Below are positions 55,751 to 64,000 of a stretch of DNA of 64,000 nt, piece by piece. The translations under genes were made by a program, and so were the position numbers. How positions within the stretch are numbered: the stretch's first letter is position 1; each line of letters starts with the position of its first letter. This DNA comes from Sphingomonas sp. C3-2 (GTDB taxonomy: Bacteria; Pseudomonadota; Alphaproteobacteria; Sphingomonadales; Sphingomonadaceae), in the NCBI RefSeq assembly GCF_033025475.1, contig NZ_CP130322.1, positions 1,861,001 through 1,925,000 of the forward strand, written 5' to 3'. Under the pieces are notes generated by a model that saw nothing but the letters and a program-made list of their open reading frames with translations, was not told the origin of the DNA and made no database searches.

Positions 55751-57322
55751 GTGAGCGATCTGCGCGCAGCCGCGATGGAATCAAAAGCATGGCCGTTTGA
55801 AGAAGCGCGCAAGCTCCTTAAACGCTATGCCAAGGGCGCGCCGGAAAAGGGCCATGTCCTGTTCGAAACCGGATACGGCCCCTCGGGCCTTCCGCATATC
55901 GGCACCTTCAACGAAGTGCTGCGCACCACGATGGTGCGTCAGGCGTTCGAGGCGCTGTCCGATATCCCCACCCGCCTCATCGCCTTTTCGGACGATATGG
56001 ACGGGCTGCGCAAGGTGCCGGACAATGTCCCCAACAAGGACATGCTCGCCGAACATCTCGGCAAGCCGCTGACCAAGGTTCCCGATCCGTTCGGCAAGTT
56101 CGAAAGCTTTGCGCATCATAACAATGCGATGCTGCGCGATTTCCTCGATCGCTATGGCTTCGAATATGAATTCCTGTCGGCCACCGAATGCTATTTGTCG
56201 GGGCGGTTCGACAATGCGCTGAAGCTCGTCCTGAAGCATTATGACGACATCATCGGCATCATGCTGCCGACGTTGCGCAAGGAACGTCAGGCCACCTATT
56301 CGCCCGTGCTGCCGATCAGCCCCAAATCGGGCATCGTGCTGCAGGTGCCCGTCACCGTGGTCGATGCCGAGCAGGGCCTCGTCCGCTTCGAGGACGAGGG
56401 CGAGGTGATCGAACAGTCGATCCTGTCGGGCGGCGCCAAGCTGCAGTGGAAGGTCGACTGGGCGATGCGCTGGGTCGCGCTCGGCGTCGATTACGAGATG
56501 TCGGGCAAGGACCTGATCGACTCGGTCACCCAGTCATCCAAGATCACACGCGCGCTCGGCGCCCGTCCGCCCGAAGGCTTCAACTACGAGATGTTCCTCG
56601 ACGAAAAGGGCGAGAAGATCTCAAAGTCGAAGGGCAATGGCCTGTCGATGGAACAGTGGCTCACTTATGGCCCAGAGGAAAGCCTCGCCTTCTACGCGTA
56701 CCGCGAACCCAAAAAGGCCAAATCGCTGCACATGGGCGTCATCCCCCGCGCGGTCGACGAATATTGGCAATTCCGTACGAACTGGAAGGATCAGGCGATC
56801 AAGGAACGCCTCGGCAATCCCGTCCACCACATCCATAACGGCGCCGTGCCCGAGGAAAAGCTGCCGGTCACCTTCGGCCTTCTCCTCAACCTCGTCGGCG
56901 TGATGGGCGAAGCGGGCAAGGATCAGGTCTGGGGCTATCTCGCCAACTATATCGACGATGCCGATCCTGCGAAGCACCGCGAGCTTGACCGCTTGATCGA
57001 TTATGCGCTTGCCTATCACCGCGATTTCGTCGCGCCGACGCTCAAGCGCCGCGCGCCGACCGAAAACGAGGCAAAGGCACTCGCCGATCTCGATGCGCGT
57101 CTGGCAGCGCTTCCCGCCGATGCCGATGCGGAAACGATCCAGAACGAGGTCTATGCGGTCGGCAAGGTCGAGGATTATGCCTTCGCTTCGCTGCGCGACT
57201 GGTTCAAGGCGCTCTATGAAACGCTTCTGGGGGCCGAACAGGGCCCGCGCATGGGCAGCTTCATCGCGCTTTACGGCATCGACAACAGCCGTAAACTGAT
57301 CGCGGAGGCACTGGCCGCATGA
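55751..57322 (+). CDS. lysK: Lysyl-tRNA synthetase, class I
   Basis: This is the class I LysRS typical of alphaproteobacteria and archaea, in place of the common class II enzyme. The start is most likely GTG 55751 (VSDLRAAAMESKAWPFEEA), giving 523 residues. An ATG at 55721 is possible. The HIGH motif is LPHIGTFNE and the KMSKS motif is KISKSKGNGLSMEQW. The conserved FSDDMDGLRKVPDNVPN block is intact. It overlaps the GNAT gene by 4 bases. Confidence 0.96.
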   Translation: MSDLRAAAMESKAWPFEEARKLLKRYAKGAPEKGHVLFETGYGPSGLPHIGTFNEVLRTTMVRQAFEALSDIPTRLIAFSDDMDGLRKVPDNVPNKDMLAEHLGKPLTKVPDPFGKFESFAHHNNAMLRDFLDRYGFEYEFLSATECYLSGRFDNALKLVLKHYDDIIGIMLPTLRKERQATYSPVLPISPKSGIVLQVPVTVVDAEQGLVRFEDEGEVIEQSILSGGAKLQWKVDWAMRWVALGVDYEMSGKDLIDSVTQSSKITRALGARPPEGFNYEMFLDEKGEKISKSKGNGLSMEQWLTYGPEESLAFYAYREPKKAKSLHMGVIPRAVDEYWQFRTNWKDQAIKERLGNPVHHIHNGAVPEEKLPVTFGLLLNLVGVMGEAGKDQVWGYLANYIDDADPAKHRELDRLIDYALAYHRDFVAPTLKRRAPTENEAKALADLDARLAALPADADAETIQNEVYAVGKVEDYAFASLRDWFKALYETLLGAEQGPRMGSFIALYGIDNSRKLIAEALAA

Positions 57323-57846
57323 CCGATACGCCGGCAATCGTCGCCCTCGATCCCGAAGGGCTCGATGCCCGGGCAGAGTCCTTGGGTGCGATCTTGCTGG
57401 CGTGCGTCGAAAACGGCGCCTCGGTCAGCTTCATGGCCGATCTCACGCTCAGCCGCGCGGTGTCCTTCTGGCGCTCGACGCGGATTTCGCTCGAACGCGA
57501 TACGCTGGCGATCCTCGTCGCCGAAATCGACGGGCGCCCCGCCGGGGTGGTGATGGTCGTGCGCGCCGGGCCCGACAATCAGCGCCACCGCGGCGAAATC
57601 GCCAAGCTGCTCGTCGATCCGGCGATGCGCGGCCGCAATGTCGGACGCAGCCTGATGGCGGCAGCCGAGGACAAGGCGCGGGCAATGGGCATGTCGCTGC
57701 TCGTGCTCGATACGCAGACGGGCAGCGTCGCCGAGCAATTGTACCACAAGCTGGGCTGGCATTGTGCGGGCACGATCCCCGCCTTTGCGCTCGACCCGTC
57801 GGGCACGCCGCGCTCGACGACGATGTTCTACAAGGAACTCGGCTGA
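57319..57846 (+). CDS. GNAT family N-acetyltransferase
   Basis: This 175-residue protein has the GNAT acetyl-CoA-binding motif A in IAKLLVDPAMRGRNVGRSLMAAAEDKA (R/QxxGxG/A-like) and motif B LVLDTQTGSVAEQLYHKLGW. The substrate is unknown. It is coupled to lysK. A bidirectional terminator follows. Confidence 0.9.
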   Translation: MTDTPAIVALDPEGLDARAESLGAILLACVENGASVSFMADLTLSRAVSFWRSTRISLERDTLAILVAEIDGRPAGVVMVVRAGPDNQRHRGEIAKLLVDPAMRGRNVGRSLMAAAEDKARAMGMSLLVLDTQTGSVAEQLYHKLGWHCAGTIPAFALDPSGTPRSTTMFYKELG

Positions 57847-57851
57847 AAATA

Positions 57852-57889
57852 CGCCGCCGGAAACCTGCGTGGTTCCTGGCGGCGCTTTT
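57852..57889. terminator. Bidirectional terminator between GNAT and DUF885 genes
   Basis: CGCCGCC (57852-57858) pairs with GGCGGCG (57878-57884), and the stem is extended inward by further pairing (AACC with GGTT). TTTT follows on the plus strand (57886-57889), and ATTTTC follows on the minus strand. It serves both convergent genes. Confidence 0.75.
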
Positions 57890-57893
57890 CCAG

Positions 57894-59741
57894 TTACTGC
57901 TTCGACGCGATCCAGTCGTCGATCTTCTTTTCCAGCACGCTCAGCGGCAGCGCACCGGTCATCAGCACCTCTGCATGGAATTCGCGCGGGTCGAACTTCG
58001 CACCCAGCTTGTCCTGCGCGCGTTTCTTCAGCTCGGAAATCTTGAGCTGGCCGACCTTGTACGCCAGCGCCTGGCCCGGCCAGACGATATAGCGCTCGAC
58101 CTCGGCGGTCGCGTCGGTGCGGCCCATGCTCGAATTGTCGAGCATATATTCGATCGCCTGTTCGCGCGTCCAACCTTTGGAATGGATGCCTGAATCGACG
58201 ACGAGGCGCATCGCGCGGAGCATTTCGTCGTCCAGCCCGCCAAAGCGCTGATAGGGGTCGGTTTCCATGCCGAGTTCGTTCCACAGCGTTTCGGCATACA
58301 GGCCCCAGCCTTCGGCAAAGGCGGTGTTGCCGCCAAAGCGCATGAACGAGGGCAGCGCCTCATTTTCCTGCGCCAGGCTGATCTGGAAGTGATGGCCTGG
58401 TGCGCCTTCGTGCAGATACAGCGTTTCCATCCCCGGCGTCGTGCGCGAGGGCAGGTCATAGGTGTTGAAATAGAAGATGCCGGGCCGCGTCTTCGACGGG
58501 GCCTTCGGATCCCAGTTGCCGGGTTCATAGGATCCGCCCGCCTGGTTCTTTTCGCGGTACGGTTCGTAGAAGCGAATCTCGAGCGGCGTCTTCGGGATCG
58601 TCGAGAACTGGCTGGCGATCACCGCGTCGACGCGCTTGCCGATCGCATAATAGCCATCGACCAGCGCCTGCTTCGATGCCGGCTTGAACTTCGGGTCGGT
58701 GCGCAGATGCTCGAAAAATTCCTTGAGCGTGCCCTTGAACCCGACCTTGGTCTTGATCGCTTCCATCTCGCCGTGGATCCGCGCCACTTCGGACAGGCCG
58801 AGCTGGTGGACATAATCGGCGGTCAGCGGCAGCGTCGTCAGTTCCTCGATCGCCGTCCGGTACAGGATGTCGCCACCCTTCATGCTCGAAATCCCTACCT
58901 TTTCGCGTGCGACGGGCAGATATTCGTTCTTCAGGAAATCGCGCAGGCGGACATTGGCGGGCTGGATCTGGTCGCGGATCATCGCCTGATATTCGGCGGT
59001 CAGGCGCTTGCGATCAGCGGGGGAGATCGTGTCGGGGAACTTCTTGATCGGGCCATAGAGCACCGAACCCTCAACCCCCTGCTCGATCTGCGCGTCGAGC
59101 TGGCCGATCACGTTGTTGACCGACATCTTCGTTTCTACGACGCCCGATTGCATGCCCTCGCGGAACCGGTCGATCGACCGATCGATCAGCGTCACATAAT
59201 CCTTGTGGCGCTTCAGATTATTCTCGTAATCAACCAGCGTCTTGAACGGTGCCGCCCCCTCGCCCGAGGCGAAGGACGGGTAGAAGGTGTGAAAGCCCGT
59301 GAAATGGTTGATCGGGCGCACCGCGGTCAGCGCGAGCATTTCGGGCGTGAGCCGTTTCAGCCCCAGCTGCGTCTGCCATTCGAAAACGTCATAGGCGATC
59401 TGGTCGGTGGGGTTGAGCGTCGCGCGGTCGATCGCGTGGAGGCGCTTCAGCTCGTCCTCGGCTGCGGCGCGCTCGGCGTCGAAATAGGCATCTGACACAT
59501 AATCGCCCAGCCGGTCGGCATAGCGCATGTCGCCGCGAAAGATGGCGGAGACCGGGTTGCGCTTGAGCGTGGCTTCGTCGCTGTCGTGGAAAAGCTGGTG
59601 CAGCCGGGCGTGCGCATCCTGCGCCGGTTGCGCGACAGCGGCGGTCGGGGTTTGCGCCTGTGCCTGTGCGGAGGCAGCCGCAACCGGAAGAAGCGCCGTC
59701 GACACCGCAAGCGCGGCGCGGAGCGAAAAGATAAGGGACAT
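57894..59741 (-). CDS. Secreted DUF885 family protein (putative metallopeptidase)
   Basis: The ATG at 59741 follows GAGG at 8 bases. A TTG two codons upstream is possible. The 615-residue protein starts with a signal peptide (MSLIFSLRAALAVSTALLP...ASAQA), so it is exported. The DUF885 domain has the HEGAPGHH motif in ETLYLHEGAPGHHFQ, a zinc-peptidase-like HExxH variant, and a far C-terminal conserved region GQALAYKVGQLKISELK. Relatives are thought to be peptidases, but few are characterised. Confidence 0.9.
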   Translation of the reverse strand: MSLIFSLRAALAVSTALLPVAAASAQAQAQTPTAAVAQPAQDAHARLHQLFHDSDEATLKRNPVSAIFRGDMRYADRLGDYVSDAYFDAERAAAEDELKRLHAIDRATLNPTDQIAYDVFEWQTQLGLKRLTPEMLALTAVRPINHFTGFHTFYPSFASGEGAAPFKTLVDYENNLKRHKDYVTLIDRSIDRFREGMQSGVVETKMSVNNVIGQLDAQIEQGVEGSVLYGPIKKFPDTISPADRKRLTAEYQAMIRDQIQPANVRLRDFLKNEYLPVAREKVGISSMKGGDILYRTAIEELTTLPLTADYVHQLGLSEVARIHGEMEAIKTKVGFKGTLKEFFEHLRTDPKFKPASKQALVDGYYAIGKRVDAVIASQFSTIPKTPLEIRFYEPYREKNQAGGSYEPGNWDPKAPSKTRPGIFYFNTYDLPSRTTPGMETLYLHEGAPGHHFQISLAQENEALPSFMRFGGNTAFAEGWGLYAETLWNELGMETDPYQRFGGLDDEMLRAMRLVVDSGIHSKGWTREQAIEYMLDNSSMGRTDATAEVERYIVWPGQALAYKVGQLKISELKKRAQDKLGAKFDPREFHAEVLMTGALPLSVLEKKIDDWIASKQ

Positions 59742-59803
59742 CGACAAGACCTCGCTGAATTTTTGCGTGTTACTGAGGTATTACAGTAGGTCCGATACGG
59801 CAA

Positions 59804-59831
59804 GAACCTCCTGCCTCGCGGCAGAAGGTCC
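59804..59831 (-). terminator. Candidate terminator downstream of the RcnB-like gene
   Basis: GAACCTCCTGCC and GGCAGAAGGTCC form an imperfect stem with loop TCGC, in the minus-strand direction after the RcnB-like stop at 59867. The T run is short (TTCTTGCC). Weak evidence. Confidence 0.35.
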
Positions 59832-59866
59832 TCGCTACGCTGTCGATGTGGTCGGCGGTCAGGCGC

Positions 59867-60475
59867 TTACCAGAAGAAATTCCGGATCACGTCGATCACG
59901 CGGCCACGGCGGGTGTCGACCAGCAGCACGTCGTCATAATGACGCACCCAGCGCTGGTAACCGCGCGTCTGGGGCAGGCGGTACCGCCAGGGATCGGAAA
60001 TCCAGTAGCGTTCCGAATAATAGGGTCGGCCGATATGCCCGCCATTGTTGAAGCGCTGATATTTCCACGGCGCCCGCCAGTTGCCACGCGAATAGACATG
60101 GCGGTTGTCGCGGCGATAGTCGCGCCAGTCGTCCCGGCCCCAGTCGTGGCGCTGATCGCGCTGCCAGTCCCGGCGATCCTGATTGCGCTCACGCTGCCAG
60201 TCGCGGCGATCATGGTCGCGGTCGCGCTGCCAGTCACGGCGGTCCTGCTCGCGGTCGCGCACGGTGTCGCGGTAATCGCGCTGTGCGTCGCGGGCTTCGC
60301 GAATTTCCTTGGCGACGCGGTTGGGAGAAGCACCGCGATCGATCGCCCGATCGACGTCGCGCCGTTCCTTCTGATATTCCTGACGGTCGCGGCGAACATC
60401 CGCGGCGGACTGGGCCGATGCCATCGACGGGATGGCGGTGGCGATCATCAGGCCGAAAATGATCATCTTACGCAT
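59867..60475 (-). CDS. RcnB-like periplasmic protein with acidic/basic repeats
   Basis: This 202-residue protein starts MRKMIIFGLMIATAIPSMASAQ, a signal peptide, behind GGAG at 6 bases. The middle is a low-complexity run of Asp/Arg/Trp repeats (units such as DRRDWQRD). The C-terminal 60 residues (YWISDPWRYRLPQTRGYQRW, then DDVLLVDTRRGRVIDVIRNF) are the RcnB domain. RcnB affects nickel/cobalt tolerance in E. coli. Here the repeats could bind metal or polymer, but that is not proven. Confidence 0.82.
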   Translation of the reverse strand: MRKMIIFGLMIATAIPSMASAQSAADVRRDRQEYQKERRDVDRAIDRGASPNRVAKEIREARDAQRDYRDTVRDREQDRRDWQRDRDHDRRDWQRERNQDRRDWQRDQRHDWGRDDWRDYRRDNRHVYSRGNWRAPWKYQRFNNGGHIGRPYYSERYWISDPWRYRLPQTRGYQRWVRHYDDVLLVDTRRGRVIDVIRNFFW

Positions 60476-60604
60476 ACGCTACTCCTGCACTCGTTCCGTT
60501 GGTCGCGGGGTGAACCCTGCGCGGCCCCGGTACAAGGTCAGGGATGCCCGATTCGAAATGAACGGGCTGCGAATGATCTTGTCAGCTTTCAGAAAGCATT
60601 GGTT

Positions 60605-61288
60605 TTACAGCCAGCTCCGCTCGCGAAACCATTTGGTGACGATATATTTGGTGCCCGCCGTCACCGGCTGGCCGGCGTGCAGCGTCTGCAGGTTGGGCGC
60701 GCCGTCCGACCCCATATTGTTCCACGCCATCAGCATCCCCGCGCGCGGCGAAACCGCGATTCCCAGCGCGGGAAACCCGGTTTCACCGCCGGCTTCGGGT
60801 TCGTTGAGGTAGATCATCACCGTCCAGCTGCGCTGCCCGCCGGTTTCTTCCATCTCGGGCCAATAGGGCTGGTCGATATGGAAAAAATCATGGTGCGGCT
60901 GGAATTGCTCGCCGACGCGGTATCGCTGCCCCTGCAGCGTCTCGCCATTGTCCGGATCGATTCCGGTCAGCGTGCAGATCCTTGCATCGATCCGCAGGAC
61001 GAATTCGTCCCAGCGGTCGAGATTGCAGCTGTAGCTCGTGCGGAATCCGTTGTTTTCGCCTTCGAGGAACAGGGTCGAGGGTTCGCTGTCGGCATCGATC
61101 AGCGCAATCAGCTGGGCGCATTCGGCGGGGGAGAGGAAATCATATTGGATGAACAGCTCGATTCCCTCGACCCCGGCCTTCTGCACGCCGGGCGCGGCGT
61201 GCAGCCGCGCGCCCACCTGCTGGCCGATTTTGGCCAGCGCGGTCGACGGCGGGCCTACACTGGGGGTTTCCTGCGCCTTGGCCGTCAC
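60605..61288 (-). CDS. 2-oxoglutarate/Fe(II) oxygenase, prolyl-4-hydroxylase-like
   Basis: The start is taken as GTG 61288, which overlaps the stop of the amidohydrolase gene (GTGA). The reading frame continues upstream without conserved residues. The 227-residue protein has FIQYDFLSPAECAQLIALID at the N-terminus, the HxD motif in FQPHHDFFHID, WTVMIYLNEPEAGGETGFPA, and the distal His and Lys in LHAGQPVTAGTKYIVTKWF. These are the P4H/PF13640 residues for iron and 2-oxoglutarate. The substrate is unknown. Coupling to a secreted amidohydrolase is notable. Confidence 0.88.
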   Translation of the reverse strand: MTAKAQETPSVGPPSTALAKIGQQVGARLHAAPGVQKAGVEGIELFIQYDFLSPAECAQLIALIDADSEPSTLFLEGENNGFRTSYSCNLDRWDEFVLRIDARICTLTGIDPDNGETLQGQRYRVGEQFQPHHDFFHIDQPYWPEMEETGGQRSWTVMIYLNEPEAGGETGFPALGIAVSPRAGMLMAWNNMGSDGAPNLQTLHAGQPVTAGTKYIVTKWFRERSWL

Positions 61289-62556
61289 GGGATCTGGCGT
61301 CCCCGCACCATGACGAACTGCACCTTTTCCAGCGTCCGGATATCGCTCAGCGGGTCGCCATCCACCGCGATGATGTCGGCCGAGTAGCCGGGGCTTATCC
61401 GTCCGATCTCGCCGTCCATGTCGAGCAGCTTGGCCGCAGTGGTCGTGGCACTCGCCAGCGCCTGCGTTGGCGTCATGCCGCCAAGCGCCACCATCTGCCC
61501 GAATTCCTCGGCATTGCGGCCATGTTCGAACACGCCCGCATCGGTCCCGAACGCAATCGTCACCCCCGCCTGATGCGCGGCCTTCAGCGCCTTGCCGACA
61601 TCGCTCAGCGTCTCGCGCACCTTCTTCTCGACGGTGGGCGTATAGACATTCTGGCCCAGCCGGTCGCGAATCCCCGTGAACGCCATCAGCGTCGGGACGA
61701 AGGCGGTGCCGTTCGCCTTCATCACCTTGATCGCCTCGGCATCGGCAAAGGTCGCATGTTCGATGCTGTCGACGCCCGCACGCGCCGCGCCTTCGATCCC
61801 GCGCGCGCCGTGTGCATGGGCGGCCACGCGCAGGCCAAGGCTGTGCGCGGTATCGGCAATCGCCTTCATCTCGACATCGGTGAAATGCTGGCCCAGCCCG
61901 CGGCCCTGCTGCGAAAGCACGCCGCCCGTCGCGGTGATCTTGATGACGTCGGCGCCGTTCTTCGACGCTTCGCGCACCCGTGCCGCGCATTGCTCCGCGC
62001 CCGTGCAGCTATTGTGTCCGTCGAGCACGGCATTCACCTCGGGGCGGAATCCGGAAACATCGCCGTGCCCGCCTATGATCGAGATGGCGGGCCCCGCCGA
62101 AACGATACGGGGGCCGGGGATCATTCCCTGCGCGGTGCCCTTGCGCAGCGCAAAGCCCACCTGCCGTGCCGATCCCAGATCGCGCACCGTGGTGAATCCC
62201 GCGCGCGCGGTCACCAGGGCATTTTTTGCGCCCACGATCACACCATATTCGTCGGGCTCTACGGCTTCCTTCCAGAAATCGCCGCCCGGATCGCTTGATA
62301 GGTGGACATGGAGGTCGACCAGCCCGGGCAGCACGGTCTTGGCCGAAAGATCGATCAGTTCGGCGCCGGCAGGGGCCGGCTGCAGCCCTTGCGCGATTGC
62401 CGTGATGCGCCCGTCGGTGATGGTGATCGTGCTCTGCCCCAGCGCGGGCTTGCCCGCTTCGGTAATCACGCGTCCGGCATGGATCACCTTGGTGTCGGCA
62501 CGGGCGGGCGCCGCCACCGCAATCGCTGCAACCCCAAGGAAATAGGCAATCTTCAT
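61285..62556 (-). CDS. Secreted amidohydrolase family protein
   Basis: The start is ATG 62556 with GGGGAG at 9 bases, followed by a signal peptide (MKIAYFLGVAAIAVAAPARA). Longer starts at 62565 and 62610 are possible. The 423-residue protein is of the imidazolonepropionase/dipeptidase-type amidohydrolase group: the metal motif DLHVHLSSDPGGDF, KITATGGVLSQQGRG, AHAHGARGIEGAARAGVDSIEH and AFGTDAGVFEHGRNAEE. Exported members hydrolyse dipeptides or cyclic amides. The substrate is unknown. Confidence 0.92.
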   Translation of the reverse strand: MKIAYFLGVAAIAVAAPARADTKVIHAGRVITEAGKPALGQSTITITDGRITAIAQGLQPAPAGAELIDLSAKTVLPGLVDLHVHLSSDPGGDFWKEAVEPDEYGVIVGAKNALVTARAGFTTVRDLGSARQVGFALRKGTAQGMIPGPRIVSAGPAISIIGGHGDVSGFRPEVNAVLDGHNSCTGAEQCAARVREASKNGADVIKITATGGVLSQQGRGLGQHFTDVEMKAIADTAHSLGLRVAAHAHGARGIEGAARAGVDSIEHATFADAEAIKVMKANGTAFVPTLMAFTGIRDRLGQNVYTPTVEKKVRETLSDVGKALKAAHQAGVTIAFGTDAGVFEHGRNAEEFGQMVALGGMTPTQALASATTTAAKLLDMDGEIGRISPGYSADIIAVDGDPLSDIRTLEKVQFVMVRGRQIP

Positions 62557-62623
62557 TATCTTCATCTCCCCTATGCGCCCGACACTGCAAGAGCAGTCCG
62601 CCGGGCGCAAGGGGGACGACGCG

Positions 62624-63148
62624 TCAGCCCGTGGCGATGGTCACGGGCACTTCGGTCACCGGCAGATCCTCGGGCATCCCGCCAATGCTGACGGCGGTGC
62701 GCGAGGTAAAGTTGAACGTCATGAGCGCGGTCAGCATCGACGCCACTTCCTCGGAAGAAAAGGCTTGCTGCACGCGCGTCGCCGTCGCGTCGTCCATCCC
62801 GGCTGGAAAGCCCAGATAGGAATCGGCGAGTGCGATCGCAGCCTTTTCGCGGTCGGATAATGCGCTTTCGTCATAGCCATCGGCCACCATCGCCGCGCGG
62901 TCCTCGGTCAGCCCGTCCTGCCGGGCGACGTCATAGCGTACCGATTTGCAAAAGACGCAGTTCACCGTCCGCGCGTTGCGCAGGCGGATGATCTCCAGCA
63001 GCGACGGCGAAACCAGGCTGTCGCGCCAGATATGGCCGTTCAGCGTGATGATTTCAGACACGGTTTCGGGCACCAGCCCAAGTGCGCTGTCGCGGATGAC
63101 GTTGCCGGTCTCAGTTCCGGGCGGGCTGACGCGGGGTTCAGGCGACAT
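62624..63148 (-). CDS. Carboxymuconolactone decarboxylase/AhpD-like protein with CxxC
   Basis: This 174-residue protein of the CMD/AhpD fold has a CxxC pair in TVNCVFCKSVRYDVARQDG, the position of the redox-active cysteines in AhpD-type alkylhydroperoxidases, and DREKAAIALADSYLG. It overlaps the stop region of the upstream gene by 11 bases. It may act as a peroxidase or a CMD-type decarboxylase. Confidence 0.85.
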   Translation of the reverse strand: MSPEPRVSPPGTETGNVIRDSALGLVPETVSEIITLNGHIWRDSLVSPSLLEIIRLRNARTVNCVFCKSVRYDVARQDGLTEDRAAMVADGYDESALSDREKAAIALADSYLGFPAGMDDATATRVQQAFSSEEVASMLTALMTFNFTSRTAVSIGGMPEDLPVTEVPVTIATG

Positions 63149-63632
63149 GCGCGGCCTCCTTCACAATGTTCTGGGTTTCAAGCGCGCGCAGGCAGCGCGC
63201 GGTGCGGATGCGGCCGTCGATGCAGCCCAGCGCCTCGATCAGGAAGACAAGCCCGGCATCGCCGTGATGCGTCTTGACGTCATCGGCCACCGCGTCGGTG
63301 ATCGACTGGGCATCGGTCCAGTAATATTCGGCGAACAGCAGGATCGCCTGTTCGCCCGCGCCGAACGCATCATCCGCCAGGGCATGGTCGCCGATCACCG
63401 CCGCGCGGCGCGCCGCGAAGGCGGGCGTCGCCTCGATCCGGTCATTGGTCAGCGCCAGTTCGTGGCTATCCCCGTGCAGGCGGGCCAGCGTCAGCCGGCA
63501 ATGCTCCAGCATCTCGGGGGCGATCCGCGTCTGGCGCCACAGGCTGTCCCATAACCGGGCAAAGCTCGCGGCCGCCGGGCCGCCTTTCTCGAGCCACCTG
63601 TCGAGGCTCAGGCTATTGGGTTCCTCATGCAT
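63138..63632 (-). CDS. Carboxymuconolactone decarboxylase-like protein lacking CxxC
   Basis: This 164-residue protein looks like a CMD/AhpD relative: TRIAPEMLEHCRLTLARLHG and a helix AGEQAILLFAEYYWTDAQSI in the position of the other gene's DREKAAIALADSY. It lacks the CxxC pair. Overlap with the downstream CxxC-type gene suggests a partner subunit. Upstream, across 45 bases, is a TetR-family regulator on the same strand. The exact assignment is less certain than that of its neighbour. Confidence 0.65.
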   Translation of the reverse strand: MHEEPNSLSLDRWLEKGGPAAASFARLWDSLWRQTRIAPEMLEHCRLTLARLHGDSHELALTNDRIEATPAFAARRAAVIGDHALADDAFGAGEQAILLFAEYYWTDAQSITDAVADDVKTHHGDAGLVFLIEALGCIDGRIRTARCLRALETQNIVKEAAHVA

Positions 63633-63677
63633 GTTCGGGTCATCCTCTCCTTATGTGTCTTTGTTTTGGCGCTGGCG

Positions 63678-64000
63678 TCATGCCATCAGCGCGGCGCGGA
63701 TCATCGCGGGGATCGCGTCGGTCGGTGCCTGGTGCCGCGCGGCCACGCCCATTCCCTGGCTCGTGATCAGCAGCCAGCGCGCGGTGGCGGCGGGAGCCAG
63801 CGCCGCGCGGATCTCGCCGCGGCGCTGCCCTTCGGCAATCAGCCGCGCGAATTGCTGTTCGATCCGCGCATAATAGGGGTCGAGCACCGCGTTCACCGCC
63901 GGGTCGCTCCGCCCCAGTTCGATCACGCTATTGGCCAGCAGGCAGCCGCGCCGGTCATGTCCGGGCGCGCCGTGATGCGCGGGATCGCTCGCCATCAGGA
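63678..64000 (-). CDS. TetR-family transcriptional regulator, C-terminal part only
   Basis: The gene runs off the right edge, and only about 107 C-terminal residues are present. The pattern GCLLANSVIELGRSDPAV, IEQQFARLIAEGQRRGEIR and the final helix DAIPAMIRAALMA match the ligand-binding domain of AcrR/TetR_C-type repressors. The DNA-binding domain is outside the window. It is upstream of and cotranscribed with the AhpD-like pair, and is probably their local repressor. Confidence 0.8.
   Translation of the reverse strand, partial: LMASDPAHHGAPGHDRRGCLLANSVIELGRSDPAVNAVLDPYYARIEQQFARLIAEGQRRGEIRAALAPAATARWLLITSQGMGVAARHQAPTDAIPAMIRAALMA

Noticed and set aside
60060..60260. Short direct repeats (CGCTGCCAGTC-like units)
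   Set aside because: They encode the Asp/Arg/Trp repeats of the RcnB-like protein and have no spacers of uniform length as a CRISPR would.

Overview
The window is GC-rich, densely coded chromosomal DNA of an alphaproteobacterium, most likely a member of the Sphingomonadales (Sphingomonas/Sphingopyxis-like). The reasons are the typical alphaproteobacterial gene neighbourhoods (helicase - S4 protein - ferredoxin FdxA - CarD; rpmF-plsX-fabH-ihfA-merR; recF-gyrB; ftsEX with a divergent MJ0042 zinc-ribbon gene), a class I lysyl-tRNA synthetase, a TorF/Gcw_chp porin, and many overlapping, translationally coupled genes. No insertion sequence, prophage, CRISPR array or rRNA operon is visible. One tRNA gene (tRNA-Leu, anticodon GAG) is present.

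Layout. 1-5 kb, minus strand: the N-terminal two thirds of penicillin-binding protein 1A, then msrB, then a tightly coupled operon of type III polyketide synthase, SAM methyltransferase and FAD oxidoreductase, probably a phenolic-lipid or alkylpyrone pathway. 5-9 kb: tRNA-Leu and a zinc-ribbon membrane protein, then ftsE-ftsX-ydcF-like-plsC. 9-15 kb: tyrA and hisC divergent from recF and gyrB, followed by a short AT-rich patch with a tiny membrane-protein ORF. 15-20.5 kb: TorF porin, a chemoreceptor and a secreted S9 peptidase.

20.6-33 kb is a vitamin B12 region. A cobalamin riboswitch with a hairpin over the ribosome binding site precedes btuB, then a conserved-looking unknown gene, btuF-btuC-btuD, a DUF1636 ferredoxin-like gene, cobT, an alpha-ribazole phosphatase gene and cobS. 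The opposite strand carries cobyric acid synthase, cbiB/cobD and an L-threonine-phosphate decarboxylase-type PLP enzyme. cobU lies divergent from these. Together they take up corrinoids, amidate them, attach aminopropanol and assemble the lower ligand loop. No corrin-ring synthesis gene is present, so within this window the set is one for uptake, salvage and finishing. A PduO-type corrinoid adenosyltransferase lies separately at 45.1 kb.

33-45 kb: a membrane glycosyltransferase 2, proC, an M23 peptidase, a SUV3-like helicase operon ending in fdxA, carD with a strong terminator, a tandem pair of GIN-domain (DUF2807) secreted proteins, an HNH endonuclease and GluQ-RS. 45-49 kb: egtB-egtD (ergothioneine) behind a self-complementary leader, an MBL hydrolase and a MAPEG protein. 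49-57 kb: rpmF (59 codons), plsX, fabH, ihfA, a MerR regulator, a SixA-like phosphatase, a DinG-like helicase, lysK and a GNAT acetyltransferase. 57-64 kb: a secreted DUF885 protein, an RcnB-like protein, a prolyl-4-hydroxylase-like oxygenase coupled to a secreted amidohydrolase, two overlapping AhpD-like genes and the C-terminal part of a TetR regulator running off the end.

The least explained parts are the type III PKS operon, the unknown protein and the DUF1636 protein in the B12 operon, the egtB leader, and the low-GC patch behind gyrB. All assignments come from reading the sequence. No database search was made.
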